Shown here piece by piece: positions 49,171 to 58,990 of a stretch of 62,654 nucleotides of DNA. The stretch's first letter is position 1. Every line of letters begins with the position of its first letter. A model generated the notes under the pieces. The model ran no database searches, was not told the origin of the DNA, and saw only the letters and a program-made list of their open reading frames with translations. The position numbers were made by a program, and so were the translations under genes. Source of the DNA: Magnetospirillum sp. 64-120 (GTDB taxonomy: Bacteria > Pseudomonadota > Alphaproteobacteria > Rhodospirillales > Magnetospirillaceae); NCBI GenBank assembly GCA_001898825.1, contig MKVK01000038.1:1-62654 (forward strand), in the 5' to 3' direction.

Positions 49171-49526
49171 TGGCGCGCGTCAAGCGGGGCGTGACCACTC
49201 ACGCCCGTCACAAGAAGATTCTGAAGCTGGCCAAGGGCTATCGCGGCCGCGCTTCCACCTGCTTCCGTGTTGCGATCGAAAAGGTCGAAAAGGCGCTGCG
49301 TTACGCCTATCGCGACCGTCGCGCCAAGAAGCGTAACTTCCGCGCTTTGTGGATCCAGCGCATCAACGCCGGTACCCGCCAGTACGGCATGCCCTATTCG
49401 CGCTTCATGAACGGCCTGAAGAAGGCCGGTATCGTGCTGGACCGCAAGGTGCTGGCCGACATCGCCGCGCGCGAACCCGACGCCTTCAAGTCGCTGGTGC
49501 AAAAGGCCGAGGCGGCCCTGGGCTGA
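49170..49526 (+). CDS. rplT: 50S ribosomal protein L20
   Basis: The 118-residue L20 has [29 protein letters not shown] and [24 protein letters not shown]. It assembles early on 23S rRNA and represses its own operon in some bacteria. The start codon overlaps the rpmI stop (TAATG). A strong terminator follows before pheS. Confidence 0.98.
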   Translation: MARVKRGVTTHARHKKILKLAKGYRGRASTCFRVAIEKVEKALRYAYRDRRAKKRNFRALWIQRINAGTRQYGMPYSRFMNGLKKAGIVLDRKVLADIAAREPDAFKSLVQKAEAALG

Positions 49527-49558
49527 GGCGACTGCGACTGGCAGTCTAGTTTGCTTAA

Positions 49559-49587
49559 GGGGGCTGCCCAGTGGGCGGCCCCCTTTT
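49559..49587 (+). terminator. Terminator or attenuator between rplT and pheS
   Basis: Arms GGGGGCTGCCC and GGGCGGCCCCC (one G-T pair) close a three-base loop and run into TTTT. It ends 38 bases before the pheS start. I see no Phe-rich leader peptide, so partial termination separating ribosomal and synthetase expression is the simplest reading. Confidence 0.85.
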
Positions 49588-49624
49588 GCGTCCCGGGTGT
49601 ACTTATTCCTTATGGGGATGGAAC

Positions 49625-50704
49625 ATGGACGAGTTGAAGAAGATCCGTGACGAGGCGCTGGCCTCGGTTGCCGCCGCCGGCAACCTCGAGGCCCTGGAAG
49701 CCGCCCGCGTCGCCGCCTTGGGCAAGAAGGGCAGCATCTCGGGCCTGATGGCGTCGTTGGGCAAGATGGACCCGGAAGCCCGCAAGGCCGCCGGCGCCGC
49801 CATGAACGAAGCCAAGGATCAGGTCGCCGCCGCCATCGCCGAGGCCAAGGCCCAACTGGAAGCCAAGGCTTTGGACGAACGTCTGGCCCGCGAGCGTGTC
49901 GACGTCACCCTGCCGGTGCGTCCCGACACCCTGTCCGGCCGCGTCCACCCCATTTCCCAGGTGATGGAGGAAATGGCCGCCATCTTCGCCCAGATGGGCT
50001 TTGACGTGGCCGAAGGTCCCGATATCGAGGACGACTTCCACAACTTCACCGCGCTCAACATCCCGGCCGAACATCCGGCCCGGCAGATGCACGACACCTT
50101 CTATTTCGGCGAACGCCAGGACGGCTCGCGCCATCTGCTGCGCACCCACACCAGCCCGGTGCAGATCCGCACCATGGTGTCGAAGAAGCCCCCCATCCGC
50201 ATCATCGCCCCGGGCCGCACCTATCGCTGCGATTCGGACATGACGCACACGCCCATGTTCCATCAGATCGAGGGTCTGGTGATCGACAAGACCACCAACA
50301 TGGGGCACCTGAAGGGCTGTCTTTTGGAATTCGTCACCACCTTCTTCGAGGTGGACGAGGTGCCGGTGCGTTTCCGCCCCAGCTTCTTCCCCTTCACCGA
50401 GCCGTCGGCGGAAGTGGATATCGGCTGTTCGCGCGAAGGCGGCGAATTGCGCATCGGCAAGGGCGCCAGCTGGCTGGAAATCGGCGGTTCCGGGATGGTC
50501 CACCCCAACGTCTTGAAGGCCTGCGGCATCGATCCCGACGAATATCAGGGCTTCGCCTTCGGCATGGGCGTGGAACGCATGGCCATGCTGAAATACGGCA
50601 TCCCCGATCTGCGCACCTTCTTTGATTCCGATCTGCGCTGGCTCAAGCATTACGGCTTCGTGCCGCTTGACGTGCCGACCCTGTCCGGAGGGCTGACCCG
50701 ATGA
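49625..50704 (+). CDS. pheS: Phenylalanyl-tRNA synthetase alpha chain
   Basis: The 359-residue catalytic subunit has an N-terminal coiled coil (1-90). Class II motifs follow: [19 protein letters not shown], motif 2 ([23 protein letters not shown]) and motif 3 ([22 protein letters not shown]). [17 protein letters not shown] lines the Phe pocket. The start at 49625 gives the normal N-terminus. It overlaps pheT by four bases. Confidence 0.97.
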   Translation: MDELKKIRDEALASVAAAGNLEALEAARVAALGKKGSISGLMASLGKMDPEARKAAGAAMNEAKDQVAAAIAEAKAQLEAKALDERLARERVDVTLPVRPDTLSGRVHPISQVMEEMAAIFAQMGFDVAEGPDIEDDFHNFTALNIPAEHPARQMHDTFYFGERQDGSRHLLRTHTSPVQIRTMVSKKPPIRIIAPGRTYRCDSDMTHTPMFHQIEGLVIDKTTNMGHLKGCLLEFVTTFFEVDEVPVRFRPSFFPFTEPSAEVDIGCSREGGELRIGKGASWLEIGGSGMVHPNVLKACGIDPDEYQGFAFGMGVERMAMLKYGIPDLRTFFDSDLRWLKHYGFVPLDVPTLSGGLTR

Positions 50705-53100
50705 AATTCACCCTGTCCTGGCTGAAGGCCCATCTGGACACTGACGCGTCCCTGGCCGAAATCGACTCCCGCCTGACCATGCTGGGCCTGGAAGTCGAAG
50801 AAATCGTCGATCCCGCCAAGGATCTGGGCGGCTTCACCATCGCCCACATCGTCGAGGCCGAGCAGCACCCCAACGCCGATCGCCTGCGGGTGTGCAAGGT
50901 GGACACCGGCAACGGGATCATTCAGGTGGTGTGCGGGGCGCCTAACGCGCGCGCCGGCATCAAGGTCATCCTGGCCCAGCCCGGCTGCTTCATTCCCATC
51001 ACCGGCGACAAGCTGAAGAAGGGCAATGTGCGCGGCGTCGAAAGCCAGGGCATGATGTGTTCCTGGCGCGAGCTGAAACTGGGCGAGGACCATGAAGGCA
51101 TCGCTGAGTTGGCCGTCGATTCCCCGGTCGGCGCCAAGCTGGTCGACGTCATCAGCTTCGATCCGCTGATTGAGATCTCCATCACGCCGAACCGTGCTGA
51201 CTGCCTGGGTGTGCGCGGCGTCGCCCGCGATCTGGCGGCGTCCGGCCTGGGAACCTTGAAGCCGCTGGTGGTCACCCCGGTCAAGGGCACCCATGTCAGC
51301 CCGATCACGGTGTCTTTGGACTTCCCGGAAGACGCCCAGAGCGCCTGCCCGATGTTCGTCGGCCGCCATTTCAAGGGCGTGAAGAACGGCGAAAGCCCGG
51401 CCTGGCTGAAGGATCGTCTGACCGCCATCGGCCTGCGTCCCATTTCGGCGCTGGTGGACATCACCAACTACTTCACCTTCGATTTGGGTCGTCCGCTGCA
51501 CGTCTTCGACGCCGCCAAGGTCAAGGGCGGCAAGATCACCGCCCGTCTGGCCAAGCCCGGTGAGACGCTGCTGGCCTTGAACGGCAAGGAATATTCCTTG
51601 TCTTCAGAGATGACGGTGATCGCCGACGAAGCCGGGCCGGAAGGTCTGGGCGGCGTCATGGGCGGCGAACATTCGGGCTGCACCGAGGACACCACCGAGG
51701 TGTTCCTGGAAGTGGCGCTGTTCGATCCCATCCGCACTGCCACCACCGGCCGCAAGTTGGAAATCCTGTCCGACGCCCGCTTCCGTTTCGAACGCGGCGT
51801 CGATCCGGCCTTCCTGATCGACGGCGCCGAACTGGCGACCGCCATGATCTTGGAATTGTGCGGCGGCGAGGCGTCCGATCTGGTGATCGCCGGGGCCGAG
51901 CCCGATTGGCGGCAATCCATCGCGCTGCGTCCCCAACGGGTGGAAGCCCTGGGTGGCGTGGCAGTGGACACCCCGCGTCAGGTGGACATCCTGACCGGTC
52001 TGGGCTGCACGGTGTCCGAACATGGCGACGGTCTGCTGGTGGTGCCGCCGTCCTGGCGCGGCGACATCACCGCCGAACACGACCTGGTGGAAGAAGTCAT
52101 CCGCGTCAACGGCTACGACCTGCTGCCGGCCACGCCCTTGCCGCGTCCCACCATGTCCAAGCCGGTGCTGACCCCGGCCCAGCGCCGCGCCGCCTGGGTG
52201 CGGCGTCAGTTGGCCAGCCGTGGTCTGGTGGAAACCGTCACCTGGTCGTTCTTGGCCTCGGCCCAGGCCAAGCTGTTCGGTGGCGGGGCGGCGGAAATGC
52301 ATCTGGCCAACCCCATCTCGGCCGATCTGGATTGCATGCGCCCCAGCGCGCTGCCCAATCTGGTGACCGCCGCCGGCCGCAATGCCGATCGCGGTTTCAA
52401 GGATGTCTGCCTGTTCGAAATCGGCGCCCAGTTCGACGGCCCGGAACCGGGCCAGCAACGGGCTGTCGCCGCCGGTATCCGTTCGGGCCGTGCCGTGCCG
52501 CGGCACTGGAACGAAAAGACCCGTCCGGTGGACGTGTTCGACGCCAAGGCCGACGTGCTGGCCGCCATTGTCGCCGCCGGCGCCAACCCGGATTCGTTCC
52601 AGACCACCACCGACGCGCCGGGCTGGTATCATCCCGGTCGTTCCGGCGTGCTGAAGCTGGGCAACAAGCCAGTGGCTTTCTTCGGCGAGTTGCACCCGGC
52701 GGTGCTGAGTGCGCTCGACGTCAAGGGGCCCATGGTCGCCTTCGAATTGTTCCTGGAAGCCCTGCCGCCGCAAAAGGCCAAGGCGACCAAGGCCAAGCCG
52801 CTGGTGAAATTGTCGGCCTTCCAGCCGTTGGAACGCGATTTCGCCTTCGTGCTGGACAGCGCTGTGTCGGCCGATGCGGTGCTGCGCGCCGCCAGGAACG
52901 CCGACAAGGCCCTGGTCACCGACGTTTCCGTCTTCGACCTTTACGAAGGCCCCAATGTCGGCGAAGGCAAGAAGTCCCTGGCCATCTCGGTGACCCTCCA
53001 ACCCTTCGACAAGACCCTGACCGACGAGGAAATCGAGGCGGTGGGGACCAAGATCGTCGAAGCGGTGGTCAAGGCCACCGGCGGTGTGCTGCGCGGCTGA
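50701..53100 (+). CDS. pheT: Phenylalanyl-tRNA synthetase beta chain
   Basis: The 799-residue beta chain has an EMAP-like tRNA-binding domain (39-150), B3/B4 editing domain, B5, catalytic-like core and C-terminal FDX-ACB anticodon domain (about 705-799; [19 protein letters not shown]). It forms the alpha2beta2 enzyme with PheS and edits Tyr-tRNA(Phe). It starts inside the pheS stop (ATGA), and its own stop is one base before the next start. Confidence 0.97.
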   Translation: MKFTLSWLKAHLDTDASLAEIDSRLTMLGLEVEEIVDPAKDLGGFTIAHIVEAEQHPNADRLRVCKVDTGNGIIQVVCGAPNARAGIKVILAQPGCFIPITGDKLKKGNVRGVESQGMMCSWRELKLGEDHEGIAELAVDSPVGAKLVDVISFDPLIEISITPNRADCLGVRGVARDLAASGLGTLKPLVVTPVKGTHVSPITVSLDFPEDAQSACPMFVGRHFKGVKNGESPAWLKDRLTAIGLRPISALVDITNYFTFDLGRPLHVFDAAKVKGGKITARLAKPGETLLALNGKEYSLSSEMTVIADEAGPEGLGGVMGGEHSGCTEDTTEVFLEVALFDPIRTATTGRKLEILSDARFRFERGVDPAFLIDGAELATAMILELCGGEASDLVIAGAEPDWRQSIALRPQRVEALGGVAVDTPRQVDILTGLGCTVSEHGDGLLVVPPSWRGDITAEHDLVEEVIRVNGYDLLPATPLPRPTMSKPVLTPAQRRAAWVRRQLASRGLVETVTWSFLASAQAKLFGGGAAEMHLANPISADLDCMRPSALPNLVTAAGRNADRGFKDVCLFEIGAQFDGPEPGQQRAVAAGIRSGRAVPRHWNEKTRPVDVFDAKADVLAAIVAAGANPDSFQTTTDAPGWYHPGRSGVLKLGNKPVAFFGELHPAVLSALDVKGPMVAFELFLEALPPQKAKATKAKPLVKLSAFQPLERDFAFVLDSAVSADAVLRAARNADKALVTDVSVFDLYEGPNVGEGKKSLAISVTLQPFDKTLTDEEIEAVGTKIVEAVVKATGGVLRG

Positions 53101-53101
53101 C

Positions 53102-53683
53102 ATGGCCACCATCATCCTGTTCCGCCATGGCGAGACCCATTGGAATCGTCAGAAGCGTATTCAGGGCCATGGCGATTCCCCTTTGACGCTCAAGGGGATC
53201 GACCAGGCCCGCGCCTATGGGCGGGCGGTGTCGCCGTTGCTGGGGGCGGCGCAGTGGCGGCTGGTGTCGTCGCCGTTGTCGCGCTGCATGCAGACCATGG
53301 CTATCCTGTGCGAAACCGCCCGTCTGGATTTCGCCCAGGTGGAACGCGACGCCCGCATCAAGGAAGTGTCCACCGGCGAGTATTCCGGCCGCCTGAAATC
53401 CGAGTTCGCCCCCGGCGATTTGGGCGGCAGCGGCCGGCAGTCGTGGTTCTTCCAGTGTCCGGGCGGCGAATCGCACCAGCACATGGTGGACCGGCTGACC
53501 GCATGGCTGAATTCCCTGGGGGCCGACGAACACGTTCTGGCGGTCAGCCACGGCATCGCCGGCAAGATTTTGCGCGGCATCTATGCCGGCTGGGACCCGG
53601 ATTTCGCCCTGGCCCAAGACAGCCCGCAGGACGCTTTCTACCTGCTGCGTGACGGGCGGGTGGAACGCCACGAAAGCGTTTAG
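53102..53683 (+). CDS. Histidine phosphatase family protein
   Basis: The 193-residue phosphoglycerate-mutase-like phosphatase has the phosphohistidine motif ILFRHGETHWNRQKRIQG, RLVSSPLSRCMQT, EVSTGEYSG and the second catalytic His in VLAVSHGIAGKILRG. Short members act on varied phosphomonoesters, so no precise substrate is claimed. It begins one base after the pheT stop and is presumably co-translated. Confidence 0.9.
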   Translation: MATIILFRHGETHWNRQKRIQGHGDSPLTLKGIDQARAYGRAVSPLLGAAQWRLVSSPLSRCMQTMAILCETARLDFAQVERDARIKEVSTGEYSGRLKSEFAPGDLGGSGRQSWFFQCPGGESHQHMVDRLTAWLNSLGADEHVLAVSHGIAGKILRGIYAGWDPDFALAQDSPQDAFYLLRDGRVERHESV

Positions 53684-53748
53684 CCCCTTGTGGCGGGGCC
53701 GCGCTTGGTGTTCATTGACAGGGTGTGCACAATTCAAGGAGTGACGAG

Positions 53749-54513
53749 ATGAAAAGGCGGCTGTTGCTGGCGTTGGCGATGATGGCGGGATTGGTCTGCC
53801 AGGCCCAGACCCAGGCACACGCTGCCCAGCGCGAGCTGGTCATCGGCGTCGAGGACCTTGAATATTATCCGCTTTATGCCATGCGTGACGGCGAATATGT
53901 GGGCGCCATGCGCGAAATCGTCGATGCCTTCGCCCGGGCCAAGGGCTACAAGGTGACCTATCGCCCGTTGCCCATCAAACGTCTGTACGCCGAACTGGTG
54001 GGCGGTGGCATCGACCTGAAGATGCCCGACAACCCCAATTGGGGAACCGACGTCAAGGCGGGGCTGAAGGTGGCCTATTCCAAACCGATGGTGTCCTACA
54101 TCGACGGTGTCCTGGTGCGCCCCGGTTCGGTGGCAAAGCCGGTCGAGCAGTTCGCCACCCTGGGGACGGTGGCTGGCTTCACCCCCTATGCCTGGCTGGA
54201 TCGGGTGAAAAACGGCACCGTGGCGCTGAAGGAAAACCCGCGCATGGAACTGCTGCTACGCCAGACCGTGGTCGGCCACGTGGAAGGCGCCTATGTCAAC
54301 GTGGCGGTGGCCCACCACGTGCTGAACTCGATCCTGAACATGCCCGGCGCCCTGGTGTTCAATCCCATGCTGCCGCATTCGCGCGATTTCTATTACCTGT
54401 CGTCGGTCAAGCACGCCGACGTCGTCGCCGAGTTCGACGGCTGGATGAAGGACAACGCCCAGCTGGTCAAGGACATCAAGGACCGCTTCGGCGCCGAAAA
54501 GGGCGGCAACTGA
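53749..54513 (+). CDS. Periplasmic solute-binding protein, family 3-like
   Basis: The 254-residue protein has a signal peptide (RRLLLALAMMAGLVCQAQTQAHAA) and a two-lobe binding fold opening with RELVIGVEDLEYYPLYAMRDGEYVGAMREIVDAFARAKG, typical of SBP_bac_3. No ABC permease or ATPase is adjacent, so it may be an orphan receptor for a sensor, or serve a remote transporter. The ligand is unknown. The ribosome site is AAGGAG. Confidence 0.85.
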   Translation: MKRRLLLALAMMAGLVCQAQTQAHAAQRELVIGVEDLEYYPLYAMRDGEYVGAMREIVDAFARAKGYKVTYRPLPIKRLYAELVGGGIDLKMPDNPNWGTDVKAGLKVAYSKPMVSYIDGVLVRPGSVAKPVEQFATLGTVAGFTPYAWLDRVKNGTVALKENPRMELLLRQTVVGHVEGAYVNVAVAHHVLNSILNMPGALVFNPMLPHSRDFYYLSSVKHADVVAEFDGWMKDNAQLVKDIKDRFGAEKGGN

Positions 54514-54517
54514 CCGG

Positions 54518-55075
54518 TCAATCCACGGCGATATAAGCGATCTCGATGATCTCCAGCGTCTCGATGCCGCCGGGGATGCGAAGCTGGACGGTGTCGCCTT
54601 CGTACGCCTTCATCAAGGCCCGGGCGATGGGGGCGATCCAGGAAATCCGCCCCTTTTCCAGATCGGCTTCGTCAATGCCGACGATGGTCACCGTCTTTTC
54701 CTCGTCCCGTGAGTTGGCATAGGTGACGGTGGCGCCGAAGAACACCTGATCCTTGTTGGTCTGGGCGGTGGGGTCGACCACGCGCGCCGCCTCGATGCGC
54801 TTGGTCAGGAAACGCAGGCGGCGGTCGATTTCGCGCAGGCGCTTCTTGCCATAGATGTAGTCGCCGTTTTCCGAACGGTCGCCGTTGCCGGCCGCCCAGG
54901 ACACGGTTTCCACCACCTTGGGACGTTCGACGCGGGCCAAAAGGTTCAACTCGGTCCGCAGGCGGTCCAACCCTTTCGGCGTGATGTAGTTGGGCGAGCC
55001 CTTGGGAATGGGCGTGGCACCTTCCGGCAGGTCGTCGTCGTCGTGGTCGGTTTCTTTGGTGAAGGCTTTACTCAT
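54518..55075 (-). CDS. greB: Transcription elongation factor GreB
   Basis: The 185-residue protein has an acidic N-terminal extension (SKAFTKETDHDDDDLPEG) and a Gre coiled coil with the GreB-type tip GNGDRSENGDYIYGKKRLREIDRRLRFLTKRI. The C-terminal FKBP-like domain contains SWIAPIARALMKAYEGDTVQLRIPGG. It rescues backtracked RNA polymerase by transcript cleavage. It overlaps the pabC stop by eight bases, so it is co-transcribed with folate genes. Confidence 0.93.
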   Translation of the reverse strand: MSKAFTKETDHDDDDLPEGATPIPKGSPNYITPKGLDRLRTELNLLARVERPKVVETVSWAAGNGDRSENGDYIYGKKRLREIDRRLRFLTKRIEAARVVDPTAQTNKDQVFFGATVTYANSRDEEKTVTIVGIDEADLEKGRISWIAPIARALMKAYEGDTVQLRIPGGIETLEIIEIAYIAVD

Positions 55076-55880
55076 TCTCGGCTTCTTGGCTAAGGCGGCG
55101 TCCCAGCGGGCCGGGTTGGCCATCGCCGACCATATGGCCGTCGATGATGATCAGGGGACGCACGGACAGGGCGTTGGTCAGGAAAACTTCACGGGCGGTC
55201 AGCAAGTCTTCGCGGCTGATGCTGCGTTCGATGGCCACCATGCTGCGCAGCATTTCGGCACGGCGCACCCCCGGCAGGGCGCCGTCGGCAACCGGCGGGG
55301 TAACCAGGATGCCATCATTGCCCACCACGAAGATGTTGGCGATAGTGGTTTCGGCCACCCGGCCCAGGGTGTTCAGCAATACCGCGTCGTCGGCTCCTTG
55401 ATCCTGGGCTTCCATGCGGGCCAGGACGTTGTCCAGATAGGACAGCGCCTTGACTCGTGACAACGGCGACATCTGGTTGCGGCGCATGTTGCGGGCGGTG
55501 ACTGCCCGTGCCGGCCCCAGGGGCGGTGGCAAAGGGGCCGGTGTCAGCAAAATGGTCGGCGTGCTCGGATCGGGCGGCAGCAAGCCGCGCTGACCGGGGC
55601 CGCGGCTGACGGTCAGGCGCAGGGCCGCGTCGTGCATGTTGTTGGCCTGCAACACGTCGTGGATGGCGCGTCCCAGCCAGTCTTCGCCCGGGGGCAAGGG
55701 CAGGCGCAGGATGGCGGCGCCTTGTTGCAGGCGGGCCAGATGCAGGTCCAGGCGCAGGGGGTGGCCATGGCGGATCTTGATGGTCTCGAACAATCCGTCG
55801 CCCAGGGTGAAGCCGCGATCATGGGCCTGCAGGGCCGGCGCGCCGGAGTCAACCAACTGGCCGTTCAGCATCAGCTTCAT
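55068..55880 (-). CDS. pabC: 4-amino-4-deoxychorismate lyase (class IV aminotransferase)
   Basis: The 270-residue fold-type IV PLP enzyme has HDRGFTLGDGLFETIKI, the Schiff-base Lys in VKALSYLDNVLARMEA, VAETTIANIFVVGNDGILVTPP and LPGVRRAEML. Being directly downstream of pabB (ATGA overlap), it most likely releases p-aminobenzoate from aminodeoxychorismate for folate synthesis. A D-amino-acid or branched-chain transaminase is less likely. Confidence 0.88.
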   Translation of the reverse strand: MKLMLNGQLVDSGAPALQAHDRGFTLGDGLFETIKIRHGHPLRLDLHLARLQQGAAILRLPLPPGEDWLGRAIHDVLQANNMHDAALRLTVSRGPGQRGLLPPDPSTPTILLTPAPLPPPLGPARAVTARNMRRNQMSPLSRVKALSYLDNVLARMEAQDQGADDAVLLNTLGRVAETTIANIFVVGNDGILVTPPVADGALPGVRRAEMLRSMVAIERSISREDLLTAREVFLTNALSVRPLIIIDGHMVGDGQPGPLGRRLSQEAENE

Positions 55881-57196
55881 GAGGCTTCTCCTGCCAGCGC
55901 CCGCAGGATGGGGCCGGCCTTGACCAGGGTTTCGTCGTATTCCGCCACAGGGTCGGAATCGGCGGTGATGCCGCCCCCGGCATGGATGGCGACCTGTCCG
56001 TCGCGCCAGGCGGCGACGCGGATGGCCACCGCCAGATCCATGGCCCCGTCGTCGCCGATCCAGCCATAGGCCCCACAATAGGGGCCTCGGGGGGCGGTTT
56101 CCAGTTGGGCGATGATTTCCATGGCGCGGATTTTTGGCGCGCCGGTGATCGATCCGGGGGGGAACGCCGCTTGCAACAAGTCCACTGCGTTCTGATCGGG
56201 CCGCAACCGGCCGGCGACCACCGAGACCAGATGGTGGATGGCTGGAAAGCTTTCCAGCGCCATGCGTTGCGGGGCGTGGACGCTGCCCACGGCGCAGACC
56301 CGGGACAGGTCGTTGCGCATCAGGTCCAAGATCATCAGGTTTTCCGCCCGATCCTTGGCGCTGCCAGTCAGTTCTGCGGCCAGTTCCCGGTCACGGGCCG
56401 AATCAGAATGGCGCGGCCGTGTCCCCTTGATGGGGCGGGTCTCAACCTGCCCGTGGCTGTCCACCGACAAGAAGCGTTCCGGCGACACGGCGGCCAGGGC
56501 GCAGCCGCTCCCGGCGACGAAGGCGGAAAACGGCCCCGGCGCCAATTGCCGCATGCGGCGATACAGGGTGAAGGGGCTTAACCCGGCGGGCGCGGTGGCG
56601 GTGAAGCGCTGGGCCAGGTTGGCCTGGAACACGTCGCCGGCGCGGATGTAGTCCACCACTTGCGCCACCCGCATCTGATATTGCTGGCGGGGCAGGTCGG
56701 GGCGGGCTTGGGTCCCCGGCCGCCACTTTATCGGCGGCAAGGCCGGCGCCGCCATCAGGCGGTCGCGCAGGTGGCGGGCGGCCTTGTCCTCGCCGATCAC
56801 CCAGGCCTGACCGCTTTGGTGGTCGAAAGCGGCCACCGCGTTGAATTCGCCCAGCACGCAATCGGGAAAGCGGGGCTGGGCGGGGGGCGGCGGCGGCAGC
56901 CGTTCCAGATGGCGGCCCAGATCATAGGACAGCCAACCGGCGAAGCCGCCCTGAAACGGCGGCAGGCCATCGATCGTCGCATGGTGCCGGGCGGCCAAGC
57001 GCGCCGCCAGATGGGGGAACGGCGATGTGCCGTCGCCCACCAGGACATCCACCGGATCGGCGGCGATGTAAGAATAACGGGATCGGGGATCGCCCTGGGC
57101 GGCGCTGTCCAGCAGCACCGCCAGGGGATCGTCGGCCAAGGGCGCGAAGATGGCGACCGGATCGGCCGCCGGCAGCTCAAGAACCGTCCGCGCCAA
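55877..57196 (-). CDS. pabB: Aminodeoxychorismate synthase component I
   Basis: The 439-residue chorismate-binding enzyme has GGFAGWLSYDLGRHLE near the N-terminus and GDVFQANLAQRFTA, SPERFLSV, ETRPIKGTRPR, ENLMILDLMRNDLSRV, FPPGSITGAPKIRAMEII and YCGAYGWIGDDG downstream. PIKGT is characteristic of PabB/TrpE active sites. The frame runs open into the upstream dehydrogenase, but homology starts at ARTVLELP, so TTG at 57196, two bases after that gene's stop, is chosen. The start is uncertain. The amidotransferase pabA is not in the window. Confidence 0.88.
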   Translation of the reverse strand: MARTVLELPAADPVAIFAPLADDPLAVLLDSAAQGDPRSRYSYIAADPVDVLVGDGTSPFPHLAARLAARHHATIDGLPPFQGGFAGWLSYDLGRHLERLPPPPPAQPRFPDCVLGEFNAVAAFDHQSGQAWVIGEDKAARHLRDRLMAAPALPPIKWRPGTQARPDLPRQQYQMRVAQVVDYIRAGDVFQANLAQRFTATAPAGLSPFTLYRRMRQLAPGPFSAFVAGSGCALAAVSPERFLSVDSHGQVETRPIKGTRPRHSDSARDRELAAELTGSAKDRAENLMILDLMRNDLSRVCAVGSVHAPQRMALESFPAIHHLVSVVAGRLRPDQNAVDLLQAAFPPGSITGAPKIRAMEIIAQLETAPRGPYCGAYGWIGDDGAMDLAVAIRVAAWRDGQVAIHAGGGITADSDPVAEYDETLVKAGPILRALAGEAS

Positions 57197-57198
57197 GT

Positions 57199-58185
57199 TT
57201 ACAGCATGCTGGCGAGCACGCGGTCCGGCGGGTTGTGGCCGTCGGCGAAGGTCTTGATGTTGATGATGACCTTCTCGCCCATGTCGATGCGGCCTTCGAT
57301 GGTGGCCGAGCCCAGATGGGGCAGCAGCACCACGTTGTCCAGGCCCAGCAGCTTGGGGTTCACGGCGGGTTCGTGTTCGAACACGTCCAGGCCGGCACCG
57401 GCCAGTTCGCCGCGGCCCAGCATGCGGGTAAGCGCGTTTTCGTCGACGATTTCGCCGCGCGAGGTGTTGATCACATAGGCGTGCGGCTGCAGCAGGGCCA
57501 GACGACGGGCCGACAGCAGATGGAAAGTGGCCGGGGTGTGCGGGCAATGGACGGTGACCACGTCCATGCGGGCCAGCATCTGGTCCAGGCTTTCCCAATA
57601 GGTGGCTTCCAGTTCGGCTTCCACCTCGGGATGCAGGCGCTTGCGGTTGTGGTAGTGGATGGACATGCCGAAGGCCTTGGCGCGCCGCGCCACCGCCTGA
57701 CCGATGCGGCCCATGCCGATGATGCCCAAACGCTTGCCCCAAATGCGGTGACCCAGCATGAAGGTGGGGCTCCAGCCGTTCCACTTGTCGGAACGCAGCA
57801 GGCGCTCGCCCTCGGCCAGACGGCGCGGCACCGCCAGGATCAGCGCCATGGTCATGTCGGCGGTGTCTTCGGTCAGCACGCCCGGTGTGTTGGTGACGGT
57901 GACCGAACGCTGACGGGCGCTGGCCAAGTCGATGTGATCGACGCCGGTGCCGAAATTGGCGATCAACTTCAGGTTGGGGCCGGCCTGGGACAGGATGGCG
58001 GAATCGATGCGGTCGGTGATGGTGGGCACCAGGACGTCGGCGGTCTTGACCGCTTCGATCAGCTCGGCCTTGTTCATCGGCTTGTCTTCAAGGTTCAGCC
58101 GCGTGTCGAACAACTCCATCATCCGCGTCTCGATGACGTCGGGAAGCTTGCGGGTGACGACGACGAGGGGCTTTTTCTGTGGCAT
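57199..58185 (-). CDS. D-2-hydroxyacid dehydrogenase (glyoxylate reductase-like)
   Basis: The 328-residue NAD-dependent dehydrogenase has a Rossmann site GIIGMGRIGQAVARRAKAFGM, catalytic Arg in NTSRGEIVDENAL, Glu in LDVFEHEP and His in VLLPHLGSATIEGR. Its closest character is GyaR/glycerate dehydrogenase; it lacks the regulatory ACT domain of SerA. Substrates may be glyoxylate, hydroxypyruvate or glycerate. It heads the tightly packed unit with pabB, pabC and greB. Confidence 0.88.
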   Translation of the reverse strand: MPQKKPLVVVTRKLPDVIETRMMELFDTRLNLEDKPMNKAELIEAVKTADVLVPTITDRIDSAILSQAGPNLKLIANFGTGVDHIDLASARQRSVTVTNTPGVLTEDTADMTMALILAVPRRLAEGERLLRSDKWNGWSPTFMLGHRIWGKRLGIIGMGRIGQAVARRAKAFGMSIHYHNRKRLHPEVEAELEATYWESLDQMLARMDVVTVHCPHTPATFHLLSARRLALLQPHAYVINTSRGEIVDENALTRMLGRGELAGAGLDVFEHEPAVNPKLLGLDNVVLLPHLGSATIEGRIDMGEKVIINIKTFADGHNPPDRVLASML

Positions 58186-58345
58186 TCTTTGTTCTCCTCC
58201 CGAGACCCCAGTTCACTCCACGACCTATCAAGACCGGACGATCTTGTCCAGCGATGGTTTCGTGCCGCACCCCGTCGCTTGACCGGGCGGGCATCAAAGA
58301 CCCTATAATGCCCAAGATGCTGCGCTTCAAGGAGTGGAATTTCGC

Positions 58346-58846
58346 ATGTCTTGGGTTCGGGGGGCGGTCACCGTCCTGGCGCTATGGCTTTGGGGGCCTG
58401 CGTCCGGCATGGCCGGCGAAACCAGCGGCCTGCCCTTGCCGCGCTTCGTCTCGTTGAAATCGGACGAGGTCAACCTGCGCACCGGTCCCGGTGTGCGCTA
58501 TCCCATCGACTGGATCTATACCCGCAAGGACTTGCCGGTGGAAATCGTCGCCGAGTTCGAAGCCTGGCGAAAGATCCGCGATTGGGAAGGCGCCGAAGGC
58601 TGGGTGCATCAGTCCATGCTGTCGGGGCGCCGCATGATGGTGGTCATCGGCCGCGAAGGCCGCGTGCTGCGCACGTCCGATTCCGAATCCTCGGACCCGG
58701 TGGCCCAGGTGACCCCCGGCGTGCTGGGTCGCATCCTGCAATGCCCGCGCAATCGCGATTTCTGCCGGGTCGAGATCGGGCATTCCCAAGGCTGGCTGAA
58801 GCGCGATTACCTGTGGGGTGTCTATAAGGGCGAATGGTTGGAGTAA
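58346..58846 (+). CDS. Exported bacterial SH3-domain protein
   Basis: The 166-residue protein has a signal peptide (VRGAVTVLALWLWGPASGMAG) and an SH3_4/DUF1058-type domain. One SH3-like unit carries LKSDEVNLRTGPGVRYPIDWIY and the second half carries GRILQCPRNRDFCRVEIGHSQGWLKRDYLWGVY. Two cysteines in the second part may pair. Such proteins bind cell-wall components. The ribosome site AAGGAG is somewhat far; a GTG four codons earlier overlaps it and is rejected. Confidence 0.85.
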   Translation: MSWVRGAVTVLALWLWGPASGMAGETSGLPLPRFVSLKSDEVNLRTGPGVRYPIDWIYTRKDLPVEIVAEFEAWRKIRDWEGAEGWVHQSMLSGRRMMVVIGREGRVLRTSDSESSDPVAQVTPGVLGRILQCPRNRDFCRVEIGHSQGWLKRDYLWGVYKGEWLE

Positions 58847-58865
58847 GAGTTGGGGTATTATTGCC

Positions 58866-58990
58866 CCTCAGGCGGCGGGCGGGTTTCTCCGAAACCCTTG
58901 CGGGTGGAACCCGCCTTCGGCAGGCCGCCTCCCGCGGCACAAGCCGCGCGGCGCAGTCGCGCCTAACCCAAGCCGTCAGACGGCTTGGGT
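58866..58990. repeat. Modular multi-hairpin repeat, copy 2 (order A-C-B)
   Basis: Module A (GGGTTTC/GAAACCC, 58881-58897) is nearly identical to copy 1 at 40531-40691. Here module C (GCGGGT/ACCCGC, 58900-58914, then CTTCGGCAG) comes before module B (CTCCCGCGGCACAAGCCGCG). The element ends with a perfect 12-base inverted repeat, ACCCAAGCCGTC/GACGGCTTGGGT (58966-58990), that contains the stop codon of the PAP2 gene. Stem C differs from copy 1 at two base pairs, both compensated. Confidence 0.75.
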
